From NCBI RefSeq assembly GCF_029633865.1, contig NC_079212.1, positions 87,258,427-87,322,426 of the forward strand: a stretch of DNA of 64,000 nt, in the 5' to 3' direction. The number at the start of each line of letters is the position of its first letter. Position 1 is the first letter of the stretch. The position numbers and the translations under genes were made by a program. This document shows, in pieces, positions 20,057 to 29,496 of this stretch. The notes beneath the pieces were generated by a model, which was not told the origin of the DNA, searched no databases, and was given only the letters and a program-made list of their open reading frames with translations. This DNA comes from Lampris incognitus. Taxonomy: Eukaryota; Chordata; Actinopteri; Lampriformes; Lampridae.

Positions 20057-21509
20057 TCAAAGATTAAGAATAACCACTTGGTCTTCCACTGTGCACAGCA
20101 CATCCCCATGTCCCCACATAGAAATAAATCCTTCTAGGTTTGAACTAAGGTTGAAGAACATGAACTCTATTTTCAGCCGAGCAGCCACTAGACCCCTGAA
20201 CATGAGCATGGCGTCTGTGGACCCTGTGCCTTTCATCTTGTTCCTTCCGCTAAGCCAAATGCTCATTTTCGCCTGTCCTATCAAAAAATTAACCAAGGTG
20301 ATACGTCTGCACTGTGCTGCCATGTACCTCGGACCAAAGACAAACAGGCTGTCCGCAAGAACCTCTCCTAAACCTCTGAGCCACCGCTGCAGTACAGAGA
20401 AAAGAGGGCCCAACCTGGGACATCTAAGCCATAAGTGCTGTAGGGTTTCCTCATCATTGCAGAAAGAGCATTGACTCCCTACCCTAGGATCAAAGTGTGC
20501 CACATGTCTGTTCATAGCCACAGCCCCGTGTACCACCCTCCACTGTAGATCCGCAGTGCGTTTCTCAATGGGGGGTTTGTACAAGGACCTCCAGCTGCCC
20601 CTGGGGGATGAGCCTGGTGCCAACAAACTCAACCACCTCGACTCCTGCACACCGGCTAGTGATGTTCTGTTGAGAACCTTTACAGTGACTGCGTACAAGG
20701 CCTTCTGTGACGTGCTTGAGATGTCATGTAGTTCCGGCGTTTTGAAGGACAGAATGGCCCCCTTCACTTCTTCCTGCTCCTCCACTGCCGCACGGACTGA
20801 CAAAGATGGAAAGACAGGCAGCATAGCTGGCTGATCCTCTCCACACTCTGTTCCTAGTACCTCCCTGAAGAAGCCAGGAAGTGCACTGATCACTTCCCCC
20901 AACAATCTCTCCATCAAACGAAGAGATTTAAAGCCAGTCTCTTGGCTCAAAATGCCCGCCGTCTTCCACTGTCCTCCTGATCTGAGACACGCTAATTTCG
21001 TAAGTCCAGCTCTTATGAGGGATCTCTGTACACTTGCGGAGCTGAGCAATCCTGCAGTGTATCAGTGGGTTATGGAACAGTGGTTCCTCCCCGGCACTGC
21101 CATAGAGCTGGGAGTAGTCCCTGTTGGTGCGCAAGACCGTTCTCCAAGCACGGAGAACAGATTGATAGAAGGGTGTTGTCGTGAAGTCCATGCCAGCCAG
21201 GTCCAGAAAGAACAGGTGTTTGTCATAGTTCAGGTTCATGACCCTCCGAAGCAACACAGACGCCGTTTCACTCCAAAGTCGCTGGTCATGGTATAAAAGG
21301 CGCTGCACGGTTTGAAGGCAAAAGGCCATGATGCGACTGCGGAGGTCAATCAGGCCCTGGCCTCCTTCTAGCACTGGTAGGAACAGTACAGCAGACTTGG
21401 TCCAGTGAAAGCCTCCCCAGAAGAAGTCCACTAGCGTCTTCTGTACTTCCCGTATGAGCGTGTCCGGAGGTTCTAAAACTGTAAACCGGTGCCAGAACAT
21501 CGAGGGCAA
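20057..21509 (-). pseudogene. Tx1 LINE ORF2, C-terminal region
   Basis: Two overlapping frames. 21509-20928 has FWGGFHWTKSAVLFLPVLEG and LFFLDLAGMDF. 21049-20057 has LLAPGSSPRGSWRSLYKPPI, LQWRVVHGAVAMNRHVAHF, a zinc-type CSFCNDEETLQHLWLRC, and ends FISMWG...LNL. A frameshift separates them near 20980-21040, and another separates the first from the RT near 21495. This tail follows RT in Tx1/L1 ORF2. Confidence 0.83.
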
Positions 21510-22797
21510 TCAAGTTGTTAACCATCAAGACCCTCCCCCTATAGGACAACTGAGGCTGGATCCAAGTCCACCTAGACAATCGGGCACTGACCTTCTCGGT
21601 TAAGCCCTCCCAGTTTTTGCTCAGGAAGCGGTCACTGCCTAGAAAGACACCTAGGCATTTTATCCCGTCTGTATTCCACTGCAGCCCCGCTGGTAATGTC
21701 GGCTTTTCTCTATTGTTCCACTCCCCCAGCAAGAGGCCCTCGGATTTTGACCAATTAACCTTTGCAGAGGAAGCTTGTTCGTATAAGGCCAATTTCTGTT
21801 TGAGACATTGTACATCGTTTTGGGTTGTTATGAAAACCGTGACATCATCAGCGTATGCTGATAAGCTAACTGCAGTGGTGATCTTCCCTGAAAAGGTTAG
21901 CCCTGGGAGCCCCTGCCTGAGCTGAAATAAAAGTGGTTCAATGGCCAGGGAGTACAGCATCCCAGATAAGGGACAACCCTGTCTGATACCTCTCCTAACA
22001 GAGACAGGTCGGCTGAGTCCACCTCCTACCTTCAACAGAACACTGGCTCCGGAATACAACAACTTGATCCAGTTAACAAATTTATCCCCAAAACCAAAAC
22101 CTTTAAGTGTTTTGAACAGATAGCAATGATCTATCCTGTCAAAAGCCTTCTCTTGATCTAAGGAAAGCAGGCCAACATCCAGCTCCTGGAGCTTAGATAT
22201 GGCAATAATGTCACGTATCAAAAAAAGATTATCCTTAATTGTACGGTCAGGAACACAGTACGTCTGGCTGTAATGTACAACCGTGTCCATACACTGTTTG
22301 AGTCTATTTGAAAAGCATTTTGCAATGATCTTATAGTCAGTACACAACAATGAAACTGGCCTCCAGTTTTTTAGTAGGCCAAGATCTCCCTTTTTTGGTA
22401 GCAGTGTCAGGACAGCCCGTCTACAACTCAAAGGTAGAGTTCCAGAGTTCAAACATTCTTTAAAAACATCGTGTAAGTCTCGTCCAATGTGAGTCCAAAA
22501 CGTCTTGTAGAACTCTGAAGGAAGTCCATCAACTCCAGAGGCTTTGCCACAGCTGAGCTGCTGAACCGCCGCAGACATCTCATCAAAGGAGACGGGGGAC
22601 TCCAGCGAAGTCACCTGTGTTTCACCCAGCTGAGGCAGTCCCTCCAGTATCTCCCCCACACAGCCAGAGTCACAGGTCTCCGCACTGAACAGGCTGCTGT
22701 AGAAGTCTATGGCCAACTTCCTCATCTCTGATGGATCAGTTGTTGTTGCCCCACTGGGAAGTTTGAGGTGCATCATCACATTGTTCTTTCTAATTTT
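21510..22797 (-). pseudogene. Tx1 LINE ORF2, reverse transcriptase
   Basis: All RT blocks are present: CGKASGVDGLPSEFYKTFW, AVLTLLPKKGDLGLLKNWRP, motif A DVGLLSLDQEKAFDRIDH, motif B GIRQGCPLSGMLYSLAIEP and intact motif C SAYADDVTVF, then IKCLGVFLG. The frame is open from about 22779 to 21500. It would copy LINE RNA at a nicked target site. It is joined to the endonuclease part across the SINE at 22810-23210. Confidence 0.9.
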
Positions 22798-22809
22798 CTT
22801 CTCGAGTTT

Positions 22810-23210
22810 TTTTTTTTTTTTTAATAAATTTATTTCTGATTTTTTCCCTTTTTTCTCCCAATTTAGTGGCCAATTGAATCCTATTTTAATTCAAACACCC
22901 ACCCTCGTATTGCATGCGTTCGCCAACTGCATCTCTCCGGCCGGCAGTCTCGAAGGAAAGCGCCTCCCCACTTTCGTGACAAGGCGAATTCAAGCCGAAC
23001 CACTGTTTTTCCGACACACACAGAGACGCATTCACATGACGAACACAAGCCGACTCCGCCCCCCTCCCGAAGACAGCGTTGCCAATGATTGCTGCTTCAT
23101 CGAGTCCGGTCATAGTCGGATCTGACGAGACCGGGGCGCGAACCCCAGTCCCCAGTGGGCAACTGCACCGACACCAAGCCGATGCTTAGACCGCTACGTC
23201 ACCGCGGACT
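22810..23210 (-). mobile_element. tRNA-derived SINE inside Tx1 ORF2
   Basis: An 11-bp duplication TTCTCGAGTTT at 22799-22809 and 23211-23221. On the minus strand there is a tRNA-like head with A-box region GACGTAGCGGTCTAAGC and B-box GGGGTTCGCGCCCCGG, a body, then TTGGCCACTAAATTGGG and an A-rich tail (the T-run at 22810-22822). Confidence 0.88.
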
Positions 23211-23221
23211 TTCTCGAGTTT

Positions 23222-24350
23222 AAAGAAAAAAGAAGTTGGAGCATCTATGTCTTTGATGGTGGCAAGTCGGGTCCTGATTAAAGCGCCCTTTGCTCTCTCA
23301 TGTAGGAACCTACCTAAAGCCTTCCTCCTACTTTCCAAAGTGCTGCTGTCACCATCATGTCCAATAATTACTTCGCTTTCTAATATCCTAATTTCTCTCT
23401 CTAATTCATCAAGACAAAGTTTCTCCACACCGAGAGTGTGTTGTTTGTATTGCTGACAGAAAATCCTAATTTGTGTTTTTCCTACCTCCCACCATCGAGC
23501 TAAGCTCTCAAAATCCCTCTTCCTCAGCCTCCAATGACTCCAGAAATCAGAGAAGAAGTGACAGAAGGCTTTATCCTGCGTTAGCCGCACATCGAAGTGC
23601 CAGTGGGAACAGTGTCGAAATTGAACTTGTAAAGAAAAATCTGCCGCTACTAAATGGTGATCTGAAAATCCCACAGGTGATATCGTGGACTTCATCAACC
23701 TGTTGCTGTATGTTTGATTGAGGTAAATCCTGTCCAACCTGGCTGCCCTCACACTACCCTCCGCAGCTTTTACCCATGTGTACTGCCTAACTGTTGGATT
23801 AAGTGTCCTCCAAACATCCGTAAGGTCGTTTTCTGCAACCACAGTGGACAGAAAAGAAGCTGACGGTGGATGGGGCTCTTCTGAGTTTCTGTCAACTGTA
23901 GGGTGTGTAGTGCAATTCCAGTCTCCTCCCACCACTATGATTGAGCCACTAGTAATGTTTGAGTTTATCCCTCAGTTTGCTAAACAATCTCAAGCGATCA
24001 GTGCCTGTATTATAAGCATACACATTTATAAACACAAAAGGTATTTCTCGGATTGTTGCCTGAACTACCTGGATCCTGCCCTGTTCAACTTCACATGTCA
24101 AAACATTTGTCAAAAGGAGGCGCTGCGAGAAGAGAACAGCTACACCTGCACTAAAGTTGGTACCATGGCTCAAAAAAGCCTGGCCTGCCCAACTCATTCC
24201 CCACTCTATCTTGTTGTCTGCAGAGCTGTGTGTTTCCTGTAGGAAGAGCACATCTATGTTCTTAGCTCTAATCAGCTCAGCTACCACACCTCGCTTAACT
24301 CTATCCCGTCCTCCGTTAATATTTAGACTCCCTACTCGCAAACCGTCCAT
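23222..24350 (-). pseudogene. Tx1 LINE ORF2, endonuclease domain
   Basis: Starts MDGLRVGSLNINGG (24350), then LFLQETHSS and VFINVYAYN. A frameshift near 23945 is followed by VGGDWNCTTHPTVDRN, DRIYLN and GFSDHHLVAADF, the apurinic endonuclease motifs including the terminal SDH. A linker follows to the SINE. It would nick the (TC)n target. Confidence 0.88.
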
Positions 24351-24432
24351 TAAAAGAAGAGAGAAAAGGAAGGATAAGACAGTGAAACCTTTCCAAGAGA
24401 GAAAAAAACACCTTTTGTGTATCACATATATT

Positions 24433-24719
24433 TCAGTTTTGTACATGTAAAGAAACCTTTCCTCGCTTTTCTTTCCTGAGTTTCGTCAGAATCTTCTTCA
24501 GACGAAACCTCTTCTGCTTACTGAGCTCTTCATATCCAGCTGTTTTTCTAATTTTCATAACAGAACTAACAAACCTGTCCACATCCGAGAAGAAATCTGT
24601 TACATCCACAGACTGTCTGCCATAGGTTTCGTCAAGGAAATCATTAATCTCTTTCAATGAATATGACTGCTGATCATCTTGCAACACAATATCAGCAAAC
24701 TGAGATAGGCTATCTATTG
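24433..24719 (-). pseudogene. Tx1 LINE ORF1, C-terminal end
   Basis: Open frame with QSYSLKEINDFLDETYGRQS, VTDFFSDVDRFVSSVMKI and LSKQKRFRLKKILTKLR, the conserved end of fish Tx1 ORF1. It reads up to the gypsy boundary (IDSLSQFADIVLQDD), showing that the rest was removed by that insertion or lies beyond the gap. Confidence 0.78.
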
Positions 24720-27700
24720 TATTTAGAAATCACGTCAGGACACAGCGCTGTCGCTCGACACAACCTCTCCGTGGCATTCTTTATTTAGACTGACACAGCA
24801 TCAAAGGCAGACCCGATCAAACAACCCAGAGCCCGCAGGCATCACCAATCGATCCCAGCACAATAGAACAGCACCAAATCAAATGCAGCACTGTCGATGT
24901 GTGCATACATAACATTCCCCCCCCCCCCCGGCAGGGATTTCAAACATGAAAGGTTGACACAAAGTCCTCTAGGTGGCCAGGGCGTAAACGTGTGCGAACA
25001 GGTCGCGGGGCGGCCTGATGCTGGGCAGGCCGAGGTGGGGAGGGAGATGGCAGGGGAAGCTGAGGCCCAGAAATGTCTGGGGCCCGTGTAGGAGCTGCAT
25101 GAAGCCCCGGGGCGTCTCGCCATGCTGAGGGAATGGCTATGGTTGTGTCACCAGCTGTGTGTGGCGGAGCTGACACCTTCCGTAGACGACTGGAGTGCCA
25201 CCGAGTGCCATCGCTGAGGAGGTAAGTGGCTGGGCCCAGCTGACGGGTGACTTGGAGAGGAGAGGACCAGTATGAAGCCATTTTATTGTCCCTGTGGGGC
25301 CTGCGGACCCTGACCCAGTCTGACACATTGATGTCTGGCACCCTGGTTCGTTTTGACTGGTCAAACCGTTGCTTCATCCGCGTCTGCTGACGAGTGACTG
25401 AGGCTCTGAACCCAGAGGGAGGTGCCTGAGGTGTGGAGGGGCGGAGCCTGTCAAGGGGCATGCACAGTTCCCGGCCTAGCATGAGAGAGGCTGGGGAGAC
25501 GCCTGTGGTCGAGTGCTGTGTGGCCCGATAGTGCAGCAGAGTGTGACGGATGGCCTGCGTGAAAGAGCACCCTTGGGCCATGTGTGCTCTGAGGCCGTTC
25601 TTCAGTGACTGGTGAAAACGTTCAACGCCGCCATTGGCCTGGGGGTGGTAGTACGCAGTGCGTATATGACGGATGCCCTTGCTTTCGAGATAAGCGGTGA
25701 ACTCAGCAGAGACCAGCTGAGGGCCGTTGTCAGTGGTGATGGCCTTTGGGATGCCCCAGCGAGAGAAAAGAGAGTCCAGGAAGTCGATGATGATCTGTGA
25801 GGTCACAGTGCCGGAAGTGGTGAGTTCAGGCCATTTTGAGTGTAGATCGTAGGCGACCACCATGAAGCGTTGGTGGTGGGGAACTCCATGGATCTCACCA
25901 CAAATATCCAACTGCAGGTGTTCCCAGGGCTGAGAGGGCCAGGCGAGAGGTTGCAGGGGTGGGGGAGCCTGGTGGCCAGTCTTGCCACTCACAAGGCAGG
26001 CAGAACAGTCCTTCACCAGAGCCTCAATATCTCTGTCTATCCCCGGCCACCACACCAGGTCTCGGCAGCGCTGTTTCAGTTTCACAATGCCCAGGTGGCC
26101 TTCATGCGCCGTATTCAAAACACGTGCACGGAGAGCAGCTGGGACCACTGTGCAAAACCCACGTGCCACGCAGGTGTCGTTCCAGCAGGAGAGCTCCTGT
26201 CTGACTCGGGCGAACGCAGCCAGCTCCTCTGGGACCTTGTGAGGCCAGCCGTTCTGGATGTAGGTGTGGAGCTGGGAGAGGACAGGGTCCTGTTCGGAGG
26301 CTGCCCTCAGCTCCTGCAGAGAGACAGTGGCCTGGAGGGGTGTGTGTAGCATTTGGACAATGTCCTTTTCCACACAGTCAGTGTCCGTCTGTGGAGCTGG
26401 GGTGGAGACAGAGCGAGAGAGCAGGTCGGCGACAACATTGTCTCTGCCTGGGGTGAACTGCAGGCTGAAGTTGTACTGGCGGAGGCGGTCAGACCAGCGG
26501 TGCAGCCTCAGGGGTTTGTGGCCTGTCCCAGATGTGGACAGCAGCGCTGTCAGGGCCTGGTGATCTGTCCTGAGGGTGAAGGAGCGGCCATAGAGGTAGA
26601 GGTGCCACCTTTCACAAGCCCAGATACAGGCTAACGCCTCACGCTCACCCACGGAGTACCGCTGCTCGGTCAGGTTGAGGGCACGGGAGGCGAAGGCAAT
26701 GGGCTTCTCTACACCGTTCTGGGTTTGAGACAGCACGGCCCCTATCGCTGTGGCTGATGCGTCACAGGTCACAAAGGTGGAGCTGGAGATGTCGAAGTGA
26801 GCCAACACTGGTGGTGAAGTCAGTTGAGTCTTGAGATCACGCACAGCATCACTGCATGCCTTTGACCACACCCATGGCTCGTCCTTATGCAGCAGCTGGC
26901 GCAGGGGGGCTGTGGTCGCAGAGTACTGGGGAAGAAACCTCAGGTAGTAACTTGTCATACCCAGGAAGGAGGCGACCTGGGCGGCCGAGCTGGGCTCAGG
27001 GATGGCCTGAATGGCGTCCACGTTGGATTGTAGTGGAGTTACACCGCTCGCTGACAGCCAGAAGCCCACGAAGTCGATGGCTGGCACAGAGAGGACACAT
27101 TTCTCAGCATTGAGAGTTAGCTTGTGCTTGGACAGGGCTGCGAAGACCATGTTAAGGCGCTTGTCGTGGATTTCACTGGTGGGCCCGTGTACCATTATAT
27201 CGTCCAGATAAATGGCCACGCCCAGTATGCCAGCCAGCACGGAGACCATGATTTTCTGGAAGCAGCTAGGGGCGGAGCTGAGACCGAAAGGCATCCTGGT
27301 GTAGCGAAACCCTCCTGCATGTGTCACAAAGGCTGTGAGGTTTCGGCTGCTGGGGGGTGGGAGGGGCACCTGTAAGTACCCCTGTCTGAGGTCGAGCTTG
27401 GAGAACACCTCAGAGCCATAGAACTGAGCAGTGAGTTCTTCTGAGGTGGGCAGTGGATACTTATCAGGGACCCACACTGCCTTATTTACTGCACGTAGAT
27501 CGACGCAGACACGCAGGCCCCCCCGACTTCTTCTTAGCCACCACGAGGTTTGAGACCCAAGGTGACGCGTCCACCGGTTCAATGATGCCAGCTTCCAGCA
27601 GTTGTTGCAGCTCGGCGGAGACCCCATCACGGAGAGCCAACGGGATGCGGCGCAGTGGTTGGATGACAGATTTCACAGCAGGGTTGAGGAGAGGTTGATG

Positions 27701-27859
27701 GGTGAAGGCGGAGAGGCAGCCCAGCCCCATAAACAGCGATGGCCACTTCTGCTGCCAAGGTGTGGCGACAGTCAGGATTGCTGCCCCCCTTGTGTCTAAG
27801 AGGGAGAACCCCAGAGCGGAGAACAGGTCCAGGCCCATCAGGTTGGCCCCACGGCGTGC
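24720..27859 (-). mobile_element. Ty3/gypsy element A, second copy (damaged, ends at gap)
   Basis: A close copy of 10268-14741 in the same orientation. The 3' LTR (about 24720-24913) lacks a few terminal bases. The 5' LTR, gag and part of protease are missing at the assembly gap. No partner target duplicate can be checked. Confidence 0.93.
24940..27859 (-). pseudogene. Gypsy A copy 2 pol, frameshifted
   Basis: From the right: protease C-terminal side and RT start (RRGANLMGLDLFSALG) in one frame, then a seventh C in a C6 run near 27518 shifts the frame. From there 24940-27535 is open through RT (IYLDDIMVHG), RNase H and integrase to the end (PGHLEDFVSTFHV, same as copy 1). Two in-frame 3-base insertions relative to copy 1 occur near 27350 and 27472. 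Confidence 0.92.
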
Positions 27860-28059
27860 NNNNNNNNNNNNNNNNNNNNNNNNNNNNNNNNNNNNNNNNN
27901 NNNNNNNNNNNNNNNNNNNNNNNNNNNNNNNNNNNNNNNNNNNNNNNNNNNNNNNNNNNNNNNNNNNNNNNNNNNNNNNNNNNNNNNNNNNNNNNNNNNN
28001 NNNNNNNNNNNNNNNNNNNNNNNNNNNNNNNNNNNNNNNNNNNNNNNNNNNNNNNNNNN
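27860..28059. other. Assembly gap (200 N)
   Basis: Exactly 200 N, a conventional placeholder size. It falls in gypsy A copy 2; the missing length could be about 1.5 kb or more. Confidence 1.
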
Positions 28060-28187
28060 AATTCAAAATGGTGGAACACTGAATCATTTGGCATGAAGAC
28101 CTGTGTTAGCATAACCAGAAGACTCGTTTGACAGTAGTGATGTTAGCAAGCTTTTACCCGGGTGGCAAGAGGTTGGCATGAGGTTCC
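28060..28187. other. Flank of gypsy B, no gene recognised
   Basis: 128 bp of sequence between the gap and the gypsy B 5' LTR. It ends in the target duplicate GTTCC (28183-28187). Confidence 0.6.
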
Positions 28188-28380
28188 TGTAATATTTGCT
28201 AGTAATATTTGATTTGCTAATGTCCCTTACGGCTTTCCGTAGCGCCACAACAAAGTCACGTGATGTACGTAACAACGTCAGTGGGAATCCGGTCGGTGAA
28301 TAAACACCCAGCACGGGAGAAGTCGTCCTTGCTTTATTAATGTTATAAGTTAACATAGCCAGAGGGCACAGATCATTACA
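28188..28380 (+). repeat. Gypsy B 5' LTR
   Basis: TGTAATATTTGCTAG...CAGATCATTACA, with AATAAA near 28301. Confidence 0.95.
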
Positions 28381-28413
28381 TGGTGTCAGAGTAGCGGAGT
28401 TTAAATACCCAAT

Positions 28414-29496
28414 ATGGATTCGTACGGCGTTCCAGCTCCACGGATGGACTGGGAATCGGCGAACTTACCTGAAGCATGGAGACGATTTCGACAAACAACG
28501 GAGCTAATGTTCAAGGGCCCCCTGCGCGGGAAGAACGAAGAGGAGAAATGCAGCTACCTCCTGCTCTGGATAGGGGAAAAAGGGCGCGATGTGCACAACA
28601 CTTGGACACTCAGCGGAGAACAAGCCAAGAAGCTAGAAACGTACTACGAGAAGTACACTGAGTACATCACCCCCAAAGCAAATCCGATTTATGCCAGATA
28701 TAAATTTCATGAAAAGATGCAGGGAGAGAGTGAATCCTTCGAACGATTTGTAACTGAGCTAAAGCTCCTAGTCAAAGACTGTGGCTACCCAAATGCCGAC
28801 GAGATGGTCAGGGACCGCATCGTGTTTGCCACTAACTCACCCAGAGTGAGAGAAAAGCTACTTAGCCAGGGAGCTGAGCTAACGCTAGAGAAAGCCATAG
28901 ATGTAGCCCGCTCACACGAGCTAACAAAGCAACAGCTAAAGTCTATGGGCCAGGGCAGCACACATGAAACGGTGCACGCAATAGGCAGAAAGACTTACAA
29001 ACCGAACGCACCCAAAGCAGCTAACGCTAACTTCAGACAAAGGGAAGGTAACGTTAGCACCGCCGCTAGGGCGTGTAGCTATTGTGGAGGGCTACACGGC
29101 GCTAAAGCCACTTGCCCAGCTAAGGGTAAACAATGCATTAAATGCAAGAAGCTCAATCATTTTGCTAAAGTATGCAAGTCTAGCTCCCAGGGACAGACAA
29201 AGTACTACCGCGGCACAGTACATGCCGTCGGAGAGAACCCAGAAGAGTACACCACTGACAGAGAGCAGGAAGAACTGTACTTCGACAACATTACAGTGGA
29301 GAGCACCGCTGTGGGAGAACAGACAGAGCTGTACATAGACTGCATCTCAATAGAGAACAACGGAAAAAGCAACGAGCAGGCTTACGTAGAGGTTGGAATT
29401 GGCACACCTCCACAGAGGGTAAAGTTTAAACTAGACACTGGGGCACAGGCCAATACTATTCCCACCAACCTGTTCCAGGCGCTGTTCAAAATGTGA
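28414..29496 (+). CDS. Gypsy B gag plus start of protease
   Basis: 360 residues starting MDSYGVPAPRMDWES. Capsid-like region (residues 10-180) with FHEKMQGESESFERFVTELK. Two zinc knuckles near 221-254 (CSYCGGLHGAKATC, CIKCKKLNHFAKVC). Protease active site FKLDTGAQANTI is near 338-349. The frame stops at TGA 29494-29496 in the middle of protease; the remaining protease and pol follow in the -1 frame. An A4 run at the junction suggests a single lost base, although programmed frameshifting cannot be excluded. Gag forms the particle and the knuckles bind RNA. Confidence 0.92.
   Translation: MDSYGVPAPRMDWESANLPEAWRRFRQTTELMFKGPLRGKNEEEKCSYLLLWIGEKGRDVHNTWTLSGEQAKKLETYYEKYTEYITPKANPIYARYKFHEKMQGESESFERFVTELKLLVKDCGYPNADEMVRDRIVFATNSPRVREKLLSQGAELTLEKAIDVARSHELTKQQLKSMGQGSTHETVHAIGRKTYKPNAPKAANANFRQREGNVSTAARACSYCGGLHGAKATCPAKGKQCIKCKKLNHFAKVCKSSSQGQTKYYRGTVHAVGENPEEYTTDREQEELYFDNITVESTAVGEQTELYIDCISIENNGKSNEQAYVEVGIGTPPQRVKFKLDTGAQANTIPTNLFQALFKM

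Larger units (their letters stand above)
19911..24719 (-). mobile_element. Tx1-type LINE next to (TC)n, 5'-truncated
   Basis: On the minus strand: the end of ORF1 (24719-24433), ORF2 (24350 to about 20057), a short 3' UTR, then (TC)n. The 5' part is cut by gypsy A copy 2. A SINE splits ORF2 at 22810-23210. Tx1-group elements Kibi and Koshi of teleosts insert into (TC)n and (TTC)n, so the junction fits a Kibi-like element. Confidence 0.85.

Noticed and set aside
28084..28356. Minus-strand frame also seen at 32664-32948
   Set aside because: Shadow of the gypsy B LTR.
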